Assembly (NCBI GenBank): GCA_944323075.1
Contig: CALURC010000016.1
Span: 775,446-839,445, forward strand
Direction of reading: 5' to 3'
DNA: 64,000 nucleotides
From: an uncultured Alistipes sp.
Lineage (GTDB): Bacteria > Bacteroidota > Bacteroidia > Bacteroidales > Rikenellaceae
In this document: one piece after another, positions 54,305 to 64,000 of the stretch
Numbering within the stretch: the first letter of the stretch is position 1
Layout of the letters: each line of letters opens with the position of its first letter
Translations under genes and position numbers: made by a program
The notes under the pieces: generated by a model
What the model was told of the DNA's origin: nothing
Seen by the model: only the letters and a program-made list of their open reading frames with translations
Databases searched by the model: none

Positions 54305-57163
54305 ATGTCTCAGGACCAATTCATCAATCGTCATCTCGGCACAGACGAATCTGCACTTACTGAGATGCTCTCCGTGATCGGAGTTTCCAGCGTCGATGAG
54401 CTGATGACACAAGTCATCCCCCACTCCATCCGAATAAAAAAGATACCGGATCTCCCCGAAACAGGAATGAGCGAAGCTGAGTTCGCCCAACACATCCGAC
54501 AGATTGCCGACAAAAACAAAATATTCAGAAGTTTGATCGGTATGGGTTACTACCGGACGGCTGTCCCTGCTGTAATTATCCGCAACGTTCTCGAAAACCC
54601 TTCGTGGTACACCTCATATACCCCTTACCAGGCTGAAATCTCACAAGGTCGCATGGAAGCATTACTTACTTTCCAAACTGCAATGGCAGAACTGACTGGA
54701 ATGGAGGTGTGTAACTGCTCGTTGCTCGACGAAGCTACCGCCACGGCCGAAGCCATGTTGATGATGCACTCGTTGCGTCCACACGACACACAATACGAAA
54801 AACGCAACATCCTGTTCGTCGATGAAAACATCTTTCCGCAGACACTCGATCTACTGCTTACCCGAAGCGAACCGAAAGGGATTGAAATCGTATGCGACAA
54901 CTTCGAAACCTATGAATTTTCAGGACGAGAATTCGGAGCTATCGTACAATTCCCTGCTGCCAACGGGGCGCTCCGCGATTACGACGATTTTGCCGCAGCC
55001 GCCCACAGCCGCTCTGTACTTGTCACAGCAGTCGTCGATCCTTTGAGTCTGGCACTACTAAAAGAGCCGGGCGCGTGGGGTGCGGACATCGCCGTAGGAT
55101 CGACCCAACGATTCGGCACCCCGTTAGGATTCGGAGGCCCACACGCAGCATTTCTCGCTACACGGGAAAAGTTCAAACGCAACATGCCGGGTCGTATCAT
55201 CGGCGTATCGATCGACCGTCTCGGAAACCGGGCATTACGGATGGCTTTACAAACAAGGGAACAACACATCAAACGAGAAAGAGCGACCTCGAATATATGC
55301 ACGGCGCAAGCGCTGCCTGCTGTCATGGTTGCATTCTACACACAATACCATGGAGCAGAAGGACTTCGACGAATTGCCATACATGCACACAGCCATGCTG
55401 TCGCAACATCAGAGGCTCTCAAGAAGTTAGGCTTTAAAACAACTGGGACTCTCTTTTTCGACACAATCGAAATTGAAGCGGACACCGAAAAAGTCAGGGC
55501 TTTAGCTCTCGAGCAACAACTGAACTTCTGCTACCCCGACCAAAATCACATAAGGATCTCCTTCGACGAGCTCTCAAATCTCAAGGAAACAAACGATATC
55601 ATAGCCGTATTCGCCAAAGCTATCGGGAAAAAAACGGTTACGTTGAAAAAAATCGAAGAAACGGTCGCCTATCCGAAAAATTTAATCCGGACAACTCCTT
55701 TCCTGACCGATCCCGTCTTCCGTAAATACCACAGCGAGACCGCACTAATGCGTTATATCAAAGAGTTGGAACGCCGCGATCTGTCGCTGACACAAAGTAT
55801 GATTCCACTCGGATCGTGTACGATGAAGCTCAACTCTGCCGTTACAATGATGACGTTGAGCCTGGCCGGATTCACTGAAATCCACCCTTTCGCCCCCGTC
55901 GATCAACGCGACGGTTATACGGAATTGATCGACCGGCTCTCCCACGATTTGGCTGCAATCACCGGATTTGACTCCGTCTCACTACAACCCAACTCAGGAG
56001 CCAACGGTGAGTACTCGGGACTGATGGTCATACGAGCCTATTATCAAAACAAAGGACAGGGATACCGCAATGTCATTCTAATCCCAGCGTCGGCTCACGG
56101 AACCAATCCGGCTTCGGCAGTCATGGCCGGAATGCGAGTTATAACGGTTGCCTGCGATGACTCAGGGGACATCGATATGGAAGATTTAAAGTTACGGGCC
56201 GAACAATATGCCGACGAATTGTGTTGCCTGATGATTACCTATCCTTCTACTCACGGCGTTTTCGAGAGCCGCATTCGTGACATGATAGAAATCATCCACG
56301 ACAACGGAGGACAGGTCTATATGGACGGTGCAAATATGAATGCCCAAGTCGGATTGACCCAGCCCGGATACATCGGAGCCGACATCTGCCACCTGAATCT
56401 GCACAAAACATTCGCCATGCCACACGGTGGAGGAGGACCCGGTGTCGGGCCGATCTGCGCAGCAAAACATTTGGCAGAATTTTTACCGGGACACGCCATT
56501 GTCGAAACCGGGGGAGAAAACGGCATTACGGCCGTAGCTGGAGCACCGTTCGGGAATGCCCTGCTCCTGCCAATCACTTATGGATATATTTGCATGCTGG
56601 GTGCACAAGGATTGCGTAAAGCCTCCGAAATTGCTATCGTACATGCAAACTACATGGCAGCCGCACTTAAAGATGAGTTTTCCGTTCTCTATACCGGCGA
56701 CACCGGCCGTGTCGGACACGAAATGATTCTCGACCTACGGCATTTCCGTAAAGAGTACGGCATAGAGTGTGCAGATATTGCACGCAGGTTGATGGATTAC
56801 GGTTTCCACGCTCCAACACTCTCTTTCCCGGTACACGAAACGCTGATGATTGAACCGACAGAAAGCGAACCCAAAGAGGCCGTGGACCATTTCATGGAGG
56901 CACTTGTCCAGATCAAACGCGAATGTGAAGCGATTCGTGACGGAGCAATAGACAAGGAAGACAATCCCGTAAAAATGGCTCCTCATACGGCCGAAGAGTG
57001 CTGCTCGGACGATTGGGCACACCCTTATTCTCGCCAAACCGCAGCATTTCCGCTAAAATGGACCGCCGAAAACAAGTTTTTCCCGTACGTCAGCCGGATC
57101 GACAACGGATATGGCGACCGCCACTTCTGCTGCGTTTGGCCCAACACGGATACCAATAAATAG
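54305..57163 (+). CDS. gcvP: Glycine dehydrogenase (decarboxylating), P-protein
   Basis: PLP enzyme of the glycine cleavage system; decarboxylates glycine onto the lipoyl H-protein. The 952-residue chain is the fused alpha-beta form, starting MSQDQFINRHLGTDE. The PLP lysine is Lys701 in NLHKTFAMPHGGGGPG. The frame continues 20 codons upstream, but that part covers the -7 promoter box, so I chose the ATG at 54305. The other gcv genes are not nearby. slyD follows after 29 nt. Confidence 0.96.
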   Translation: MSQDQFINRHLGTDESALTEMLSVIGVSSVDELMTQVIPHSIRIKKIPDLPETGMSEAEFAQHIRQIADKNKIFRSLIGMGYYRTAVPAVIIRNVLENPSWYTSYTPYQAEISQGRMEALLTFQTAMAELTGMEVCNCSLLDEATATAEAMLMMHSLRPHDTQYEKRNILFVDENIFPQTLDLLLTRSEPKGIEIVCDNFETYEFSGREFGAIVQFPAANGALRDYDDFAAAAHSRSVLVTAVVDPLSLALLKEPGAWGADIAVGSTQRFGTPLGFGGPHAAFLATREKFKRNMPGRIIGVSIDRLGNRALRMALQTREQHIKRERATSNICTAQALPAVMVAFYTQYHGAEGLRRIAIHAHSHAVATSEALKKLGFKTTGTLFFDTIEIEADTEKVRALALEQQLNFCYPDQNHIRISFDELSNLKETNDIIAVFAKAIGKKTVTLKKIEETVAYPKNLIRTTPFLTDPVFRKYHSETALMRYIKELERRDLSLTQSMIPLGSCTMKLNSAVTMMTLSLAGFTEIHPFAPVDQRDGYTELIDRLSHDLAAITGFDSVSLQPNSGANGEYSGLMVIRAYYQNKGQGYRNVILIPASAHGTNPASAVMAGMRVITVACDDSGDIDMEDLKLRAEQYADELCCLMITYPSTHGVFESRIRDMIEIIHDNGGQVYMDGANMNAQVGLTQPGYIGADICHLNLHKTFAMPHGGGGPGVGPICAAKHLAEFLPGHAIVETGGENGITAVAGAPFGNALLLPITYGYICMLGAQGLRKASEIAIVHANYMAAALKDEFSVLYTGDTGRVGHEMILDLRHFRKEYGIECADIARRLMDYGFHAPTLSFPVHETLMIEPTESEPKEAVDHFMEALVQIKRECEAIRDGAIDKEDNPVKMAPHTAEECCSDDWAHPYSRQTAAFPLKWTAENKFFPYVSRIDNGYGDRHFCCVWPNTDTNK

Positions 57164-57192
57164 AAAAACATTTTACTCAATAAAACGACATC

Positions 57193-57741
57193 ATGAAAAT
57201 TGAAGAAAAAAAATTTGTAGGTCTTAGCTATGAGCTGAAAGTCGACGGATCGATCGTCGAGACCGTACCCGCTGAACGTCCGCTCCAATTCGTATTCGGA
57301 AGCGGTTTTTTGCTACCGGCATTCGAAGCACACCTTGCCGGACTCCAACCTGGCGATCCGTTTGCATTCCGGCTCGAAGCTGCAGAAGCGTATGGAGAGA
57401 TAATGCCTGAAGCGGTTATCGATCTTCCGAAAGAGGTATTTATGATTGACGGAAAGATAGAAGACGGTATGCTTGAAGTCGGTAATCAACTTCCCATGAG
57501 CGACAATCAGGGCAACCGTATGGTCGGAACAGTTAAAGCCGTAGGAGACCAGAGCGTTACAATGGACTTTAACCATCCGATGGCTGGTAAGGCACTCGAA
57601 TTCAAGGGAACTATTGTTGAAGTACGGGATGCCCGTCCGGAAGACATGATGATGGGACACACGGGCGGTTGCGATTGCGGATGTAACGGAAATTGTGACG
57701 ACGGATGTGGCCACGATCACTCCGGTTGCGGTTGTCACTAA
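57193..57741 (+). CDS. slyD: SlyD-type FKBP peptidyl-prolyl isomerase
   Basis: A 182-residue soluble PPIase with an FKBP core interrupted by the chaperone-like flap domain (about residues 70-125; VFGSGFLLPAFEAHLAGLQPGD and VDFNHPMAGKALEF-like motifs flank it). The C-terminal tail (about 158-182) has seven Cys and several His residues, typical of metal-binding SlyD tails that supply nickel to other proteins. Probably cotranscribed with gcvP; ends at a bidirectional terminator. Confidence 0.9.
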   Translation: MKIEEKKFVGLSYELKVDGSIVETVPAERPLQFVFGSGFLLPAFEAHLAGLQPGDPFAFRLEAAEAYGEIMPEAVIDLPKEVFMIDGKIEDGMLEVGNQLPMSDNQGNRMVGTVKAVGDQSVTMDFNHPMAGKALEFKGTIVEVRDARPEDMMMGHTGGCDCGCNGNCDDGCGHDHSGCGCH

Positions 57742-57765
57742 ACAACACCACTCCGCAACATAACA

Positions 57766-57806
57766 AAAATAGCGGGTTGCTCGAATGAGCAACCCGCTTA
57801 TTTTAT
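57766..57806. terminator. Bidirectional terminator between slyD and eno
   Basis: GCGGGTTGCTC and GAGCAACCCGC form a perfect 11-bp stem with a GAAT loop, flanked by an A-run and a TTATTTTAT tail. It serves both convergent genes. Confidence 0.88.
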
Positions 57807-57832
57807 AATAGAACAGTAAATCGTCCTTTCGA

Positions 57833-59513
<1,681 letters not shown>

Positions 59514-61439
59514 CTACCAAATTTTAATTTTTCCACCCATCCGGTTCCATTCGACAAAAGGTCCGGGCATAACTAGACCTTCGGATCGCTTTTGCCCGAA
59601 ATAATCGGTATCGAAAACGACTGACGAACCGTCGGGATTCTCATATCCGGTTTTTGCCAATATCGTCTTTCCCAAATCATCACCTCTTACTACACCCGAA
59701 CCCGATGTCGGGATCACCACACCCGGCAATACGATGAAAACGCCATCGGCAGTTTCTTCAATCTTCATCACATCATCCGGCCGTTGCTGCACTACACCCA
59801 GCGTATCGGCAGGGAAAGGCTGTGCCGGCGCAAAATAGACATTTCCTTCGGCCGTTACCGGATAACCTGCCTTCGCATACTCTGCGAGACCATAGGTTCC
59901 CGTTATTTTTTCCCCATCGGCCAAGCGAGACGGTAAAAACACATTATTATAGAATCGATCATCACCGCCTATAATGATCGAGATACCGGCAACCTCTGTC
60001 GAATGGGGCAAATGATAGGGTGTATAACGGCTATGCTCGGGCTGAAACCGAATTTTTCCAAGAAACAGGTTGTGTACGAATGCACCTCCGTCCGACATGT
60101 CCCATAAGTTGAATGGAGAACCGAAGATATTGTTATCCACAATGTATGGACCGTGATTCACCTCCATATAGAGGTCCTCCACTACATTGTCGTAAAACAA
60201 ATTACCGGTAATTCGTGTTCCTTGCGTCATCCAATCGAGGAACAACCCCTTCTCGGTATGATGAATCCGATTGCCTTGAATCAATACGTCAATGGCCCCG
60301 TGAAACTTGATTCCTCCCAATTCAGGTCCTCTCAACTGTTTGTTCGAAGCGATATTATAGATGTGATTACCAATAATCCTGCTGAATGCCGCCCCCATAC
60401 TGCCACAGATTCCACTCTGTCCGCAATCATAAATCGTATTGTTCCTTACCACATGCGACCCGATATGTTCTCTGTTCCATCCGTTTCTCAGCGTTTTAAA
60501 TATGACCTCGATATAGTGCAACGAACCATCGAAGACAGGATTTGCTGACCACACATTGTGTCCGGTCGAGCGTTCTTTACCCAATGTAATGCCCGCACAT
60601 TTGGAATCATGAATGATATTATTCTCGATAATCCAACCTTTGTTCCAGTTCGTTGCGATCATTCCGATCTGTTCAGCCGTAGGAGCCGGCCATTGCGTAG
60701 CGGTCTGACTGAACCGAAACCCACTGATCGTAATATAGTCTACCCCGGGATTCGACGGATAAAAGCAGGTGCGACGTACGGAAATCTCTACCAACTCTCG
60801 ATTGGGATTCTCCTGTTGGAAATTAGCCCAAAGAGTCGTCGACTGTTCATCGCTTTCGCAATACCATGCATAAAGGGTACGATCGGGATCGACCAAGGTC
60901 GAGTCGGAAACCGGATGAATCACTTGCTCCAAAGAGGACTGTTCACACAAAGCCATCCCATTCAAGAAAACCTCTCCGGTATGTCTCGGCCAACCGGGAT
61001 TTACATACCAATCCCCCTCTAACACCGTTTTGTACGGATTGTAATCCCCGAAAAAAGAGTTTGGGATCACAGCTTTCCACACTCCTTTCGTTTCGGTCTT
61101 CACCCACTTTCCCGGAACAATTTCCGATCCTTTAATTTCCACTCGTTCACCTTCTGCCGCACGATAGACAATTCGCGACGTTTCGTCCTCTCCTCCTTGA
61201 GCCGGATTGATCCACTCCCGATAAATACCTTCATGAACAGTCACCGTATCACCCGGGCGCGCAATCTGTGCAGCATGTGAAACTGTAAGGAACGGATCAG
61301 AAAATGTTCCTTCTGCAGAATCATCTCCTCTGGTTGAGACATGGTACTCTTTCGCCTGAATAAATGACATCGGAAAAACGACAAGACTCAATGCGACAAA
61401 AACGACACGAACAACAACTCTATTAAAATGAATATTCAT
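59514..61439 (-). CDS. GH120-like beta-xylosidase (right-handed parallel beta-helix)
   Basis: A 641-residue exported protein: a signal peptide of about 29 residues ending SFIQA, then EYHVSTRGDDSAEGTFSDPFLTV, typical of parallel beta-helix enzymes. Stretches such as VHEGIYREW, NSFFGDYNPY, YITISGF, SHVVRNNTIYDCGQSG and YHLPHSTEVAG agree with my memory of the GH120 beta-xylosidase XylC. The GH120 nucleophile and acid/base would be Asp402 (LDW) and Glu426 (MEVNHGPYIVD). An inserted beta-sandwich is expected around residues 100-230. It would release xylose from xylo-oligosaccharides in the periplasm. No clear promoter or partner xylan genes nearby. Confidence 0.75.
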   Translation of the reverse strand: MNIHFNRVVVRVVFVALSLVVFPMSFIQAKEYHVSTRGDDSAEGTFSDPFLTVSHAAQIARPGDTVTVHEGIYREWINPAQGGEDETSRIVYRAAEGERVEIKGSEIVPGKWVKTETKGVWKAVIPNSFFGDYNPYKTVLEGDWYVNPGWPRHTGEVFLNGMALCEQSSLEQVIHPVSDSTLVDPDRTLYAWYCESDEQSTTLWANFQQENPNRELVEISVRRTCFYPSNPGVDYITISGFRFSQTATQWPAPTAEQIGMIATNWNKGWIIENNIIHDSKCAGITLGKERSTGHNVWSANPVFDGSLHYIEVIFKTLRNGWNREHIGSHVVRNNTIYDCGQSGICGSMGAAFSRIIGNHIYNIASNKQLRGPELGGIKFHGAIDVLIQGNRIHHTEKGLFLDWMTQGTRITGNLFYDNVVEDLYMEVNHGPYIVDNNIFGSPFNLWDMSDGGAFVHNLFLGKIRFQPEHSRYTPYHLPHSTEVAGISIIIGGDDRFYNNVFLPSRLADGEKITGTYGLAEYAKAGYPVTAEGNVYFAPAQPFPADTLGVVQQRPDDVMKIEETADGVFIVLPGVVIPTSGSGVVRGDDLGKTILAKTGYENPDGSSVVFDTDYFGQKRSEGLVMPGPFVEWNRMGGKIKIW

Positions 61440-61795
61440 AAGCAGATTTTATCGTACAACTACTAGGTACTGTTAAATTCACAGATATCTTTTTCTGTTT
61501 ACCTTTATCTTTCCAACAAAGCAACTTGCCAATAAAGATACTGTTTTATTCAATAAAAACACATCTATTATGTAAAATAAACACAAAATATTCTACGAAA
61601 TGTTTAGATTAGTTTATATGTTATACACATTACTTTACCACATGCCTCTCTGATCGTTTAAACATTATCTTGAACCGGACAATTTGCTCTGTTTTAACAA
61701 AAAAATCGTTTCTGCGGCAACACCTTCATTTCAAAAAAGCGAGAGGGTACATCCTCATAGGATGTACCCTCTCGCTTAAACCAGATATAAAAAGC
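61440..61795. other. Intergenic region with the rplQ terminator
   Basis: A 356-nt AT-rich gap. It contains the terminator of the rpsD-rpoA-rplQ operon (61733-61775). A weak -7-like TATCTTTA (minus strand, 61533-61540) lies 94 nt before the GH120-like gene. Nothing else is recognised. Confidence 0.55.
61733..61775 (-). terminator. Intrinsic terminator of the rpsD-rpoA-rplQ operon
   Basis: GCGAGAGGGTACATCC and GGATGTACCCTCTCGC form a perfect 16-bp stem with a 5-nt loop; six T follow on the minus strand. It lies 20 nt after the rplQ stop. Confidence 0.93.
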
Positions 61796-62386
61796 CTAAG
61801 CCTCTTTTTCAGCTTCAGCACTCTTCTCTTCAGCAACCTCTTCCTTTGGTGCCTCATCGGCAGACTTGGCTGCAGCTTTTTTAGCAGGAGCCTTTTTAGC
61901 TGCTGGCTTTTCTGCTTCAGCTTCAGCAACCGGAGCTGCATCAGCAGCAGGAGCCGCTTTTTTAGCGCCAGAACGGCTACGACGAGTCTTCGGTTTTTCA
62001 GCAACCTTAACCTCTTTCGTATAGGTTTCATTGAAATCAACCAACTCGATGAAACAAGTTTCAGCGGCATCACCCAAACGGAAACCTGTTTTCAAGATAC
62101 GGCAATATCCACCCGGACGATCAGCAATCTTCGGAGCTACCTCACGGAAAAGTTCAGCAACAGCCTTTTTATCTTTCAGATAACTGAATACCACACGACG
62201 GGAATGAGTCGTATCCTGTTTGGATTTGGTAATCAAGGGCTCAACATACATTTTCAGAGCCTTAGCTTTGGCAACCGTCGTATTGATCCGCTTGTGCATA
62301 ATCAACGAATTTGCCAAGTTGGCCAGCAACGCTTTCCGATGAGCTGCCTGACGGCCAAGGTGATTAATTTTTCTGTTATGTCTCAT
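61796..62386 (-). CDS. rplQ: 50S ribosomal protein L17 with C-terminal extension
   Basis: The first about 120 residues are canonical L17 ([45 protein letters not shown]). They are followed by an extension of about 75 residues built of Ala, Lys, Glu and Pro with repeated [16 protein letters not shown] text. The extension is known from other Bacteroidota L17 proteins and is of unknown role. Last gene of the alpha operon, 48 nt after rpoA. Confidence 0.96.
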   Translation of the reverse strand: MRHNRKINHLGRQAAHRKALLANLANSLIMHKRINTTVAKAKALKMYVEPLITKSKQDTTHSRRVVFSYLKDKKAVAELFREVAPKIADRPGGYCRILKTGFRLGDAAETCFIELVDFNETYTKEVKVAEKPKTRRSRSGAKKAAPAADAAPVAEAEAEKPAAKKAPAKKAAAKSADEAPKEEVAEEKSAEAEKEA

Positions 62387-62434
62387 AATTACGTAATCTT
62401 AATTTTTACACCGCTGTCTCAGCGGCCGACGTCG

Positions 62435-63427
62435 TTAATCCTTATCCAATTTATAGATCGACACATCCATTCCGAAGTGGAGATTCAGATTTGCCAACAA
62501 ATCGTCCAACTCCGACAGAGATTTTTTACCGAAGTTTCTGAATTTCAACAAATCATTACGATTGAACCGCACCAAATCTCCGACTGTTTCGACCTCTGCC
62601 GCTTTCAAACAGTTCAGAGCCCGTACAGACAAATCCTGATCGGAGAGCTTGGTTTTCAACAGTTGACGCATGTGCAGAACATCTTCATCAAACTCTTCGG
62701 TCGCATTGTTTTCCTCCAGATTCAACGTGATTTTCTCATCAGAGAAGAGCATAAAATGATGAATCAATATTTTAGCCGCCTCCTTGAGAGCTTCTTTCGG
62801 GTGGATAGATCCATCCGTCGTAATCTCGAGGTTCAGTTTTTCGTAGTCGGTCTTCTGTTCCACCCGGTAATTTTCCACCGTAAATTTCACATTCTTGATC
62901 GGCGTGTGGATCGAATCGATCGGGAGCAAGCCGAACTCTGCATCAGCAGGACGGTTCTCCTCTGCCGGCACATAACCACGACCTTTACCGATGGTCAAAT
63001 CCATCTGCATCTTAACGTCGTCGTTGAGTCGGCAAATCACCAATTCTGGATTCAACACTTTGAAATTGGTCAGAAAATTCGAAATATAACCGGCAGTAAG
63101 CTCAGTTTGTCCGGCCACATTGACCGTAACTTTTTCACTGTCGACATTTTCGACGGTTTTAATGAAACGTACTTGCTTGAGATTCAAAATAATTTCAAGC
63201 ATTCCTTCCATAACACCGGGGATAGCAGCAAATTCATGGTCTACGCCGGCCACTTTCACCGTAGTGATTGCATATCCTTCGAGCGAAGAAAGAAGAATAC
63301 GGCGCAGTGCATTACCGATTGTCATACCGAATCCAGGTTCCAACGGACGGAATTCAAACCGTCCGAAGGAAGAAGTAGATTCGAGCATTATTACCTTTTC
63401 AGGCTTTTGAAATGCTAATATTGCCAT
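62435..63427 (-). CDS. rpoA: RNA polymerase alpha subunit
   Basis: A 330-residue subunit: assembly domain with [29 protein letters not shown] (about 24-52), then a linker, then the C-terminal domain with the two helix-hairpin-helix elements ([24 protein letters not shown] and [19 protein letters not shown]). Length and order are standard. It lies between rpsD and rplQ, the conserved Bacteroidota arrangement. Confidence 0.98.
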   Translation of the reverse strand: MAILAFQKPEKVIMLESTSSFGRFEFRPLEPGFGMTIGNALRRILLSSLEGYAITTVKVAGVDHEFAAIPGVMEGMLEIILNLKQVRFIKTVENVDSEKVTVNVAGQTELTAGYISNFLTNFKVLNPELVICRLNDDVKMQMDLTIGKGRGYVPAEENRPADAEFGLLPIDSIHTPIKNVKFTVENYRVEQKTDYEKLNLEITTDGSIHPKEALKEAAKILIHHFMLFSDEKITLNLEENNATEEFDEDVLHMRQLLKTKLSDQDLSVRALNCLKAAEVETVGDLVRFNRNDLLKFRNFGKKSLSELDDLLANLNLHFGMDVSIYKLDKD

Positions 63428-63452
63428 AATTATTGCTCCTCAGTTTAGATTA

Positions 63453-64000
63453 CTACTTAGAGTACAACTCGACGATCAACTGTTCGTTGATGTTTTCAGG
63501 GATGTCAGCACGTTCAGGTTTTGAAATGAACTTGCCACACATTTGGCTGCCATCCCACTCTAACCAAGCGAAACGGCTGCGTCTACCGCTACCCAAAGCG
63601 TCCTGAATCACCTCCAACGATTTTGATTTTTCGCGGACTCCAACAGTATCCCCTACTTTCAGAGAATACGACGGAATGTTTACAACGTTTCCGTTTACCA
63701 AAATATGCCGATGAGAAACCAACTGACGGGCAGCTGCACGTGTAGGAGCAAGTCCCAAACGATATACGACATTATCCAAACGGCACTCGAGCAATTTCAA
63801 CAGGTTTTCACCCGTAATACCGCCCAAACGGGCAGCTGCTTCATAAGTTCTGGAGAACTGTTTTTCCTGTACTCCATAGATCGCTTTTGCTTTTTGTTTT
63901 TCGAGCAACTGCGTTCCATATTCGGAGACCTTCTTGCGTTTACGGGCAAGTCCGTGTTGTCCCGGAGGATAATTCTTCTTTTCGAACGACTTATCCGTAC
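63453..64000 (-). CDS. rpsD: 30S ribosomal protein S4 (partial, runs off the window)
   Basis: The reading frame is open to the window edge. The visible part starts about at [16 protein letters not shown], the conserved S4 region roughly 20 residues into the protein, and continues through the S4 RNA-binding domain ([32 protein letters not shown]) to the stop at 63453. About 181 residues are visible and the N-terminus is missing. It is 25 nt upstream of rpoA. S4 binds 16S rRNA early in assembly and often represses its own operon. Confidence 0.96.
   Translation of the reverse strand, partial: TDKSFEKKNYPPGQHGLARKRKKVSEYGTQLLEKQKAKAIYGVQEKQFSRTYEAAARLGGITGENLLKLLECRLDNVVYRLGLAPTRAAARQLVSHRHILVNGNVVNIPSYSLKVGDTVGVREKSKSLEVIQDALGSGRRSRFAWLEWDGSQMCGKFISKPERADIPENINEQLIVELYSK

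Noticed and set aside
57193..57741. Metallothionein-like separate gene at the Cys/His-rich 3' end of slyD
   Set aside because: The Cys/His stretch is in frame with the FKBP core and is the known SlyD metal-binding tail.
61670..63418. 582-codon open frame antisense to rplQ and rpoA
   Set aside because: It is the opposite-strand reading of two certain genes; the product is biased in composition and has no domain resemblance.

Overview
This 64 kb window looks like an ordinary stretch of core chromosome from a member of the order Bacteroidales (phylum Bacteroidota). The evidence is a single-chain PurL of 1233 residues, a lipoprotein form of the OmpH/Skp chaperone, a DUF4831 protein, ribosomal protein L17 with a long Ala/Lys/Glu tail, a TGS-type nucleoside kinase, a GH92 mannosidase, and many promoters of the phylum's -33 TTTG / -7 TAnnTTTG type. 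Strong Shine-Dalgarno sites are largely absent. Base composition is near half G+C by eye. A gut relative of Alistipes/Rikenellaceae would fit, but the genus cannot be fixed from this sequence. I see no tRNA, rRNA, insertion sequence, prophage, CRISPR array or recognisable defence cluster, and no dedicated transcription regulator.

Layout. 1-8.1 kb (+): purL-murI, ftsK and a LolA-like carrier. 8.1-15.9 kb (-): AlkD-like protein, DUF4831 protein, TrmN6 methyltransferase, two FKBP-type lipoproteins, a Pit-type phosphate transporter with a PhoU-like tail, and ruvA. 16-20 kb (+): OmpH-like lipoprotein, then a tight operon ybbR-like/coaE/folP/lolD-like/TIGR02757. 20-27 kb (-): secreted (alpha/alpha)6-type glycosidase, an MtaD-like deaminase, an exbB-exbD-tonB operon and queG. 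27-30 kb (+): long-chain acyl-CoA ligase, a ThiF/MoeB-like E1 without zinc cysteines, and a zinc-ribbon methyltransferase. 30-32 kb (-): nitroreductase and ROK kinase. 32.7-36 kb (+): polyprenyl diphosphate synthase, U32 protein, flippase-like membrane protein. 36-42 kb (-): ispD, epimerase, PNPOx-like protein, M23 peptidase, kdsA, rarA. 42-45.2 kb (+): phosphodiesterase and clpC. 45.6-47.9 kb (-): GH92. 48-49.4 kb (+): MATE exporter. 49.4-52.3 kb (-): rnz and rpsA. 52.5-57.7 kb (+): nucleoside kinase, gcvP, slyD. 57.8-64 kb (-): enolase, a GH120-like beta-xylosidase, and rplQ-rpoA-rpsD, with rpsD running off the right edge.

Functions that group: cell envelope (MurI, LolA/LolD-like, OmpH-like, M23 peptidase, KdsA, polyprenyl synthase, TonB motor), translation and RNA (S1, S4, L17, RpoA, TrmN6, QueG, RNase Z), cofactors (CoaE, FolP, IspD), proteostasis (ClpC, SlyD, FKBPs) and glycan use (GH92, GH120-like, the 661-residue glycosidase, ROK kinase).

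The most notable non-coding signals are a textbook intrinsic terminator buried inside the 5' coding part of rnz just after rpsA, a palindrome carrying opposed -7 elements between rarA and the phosphodiesterase gene, and a 138-nt almost pure pyrimidine tract between clpC and the GH92 gene. I found no convincing new multi-gene system.
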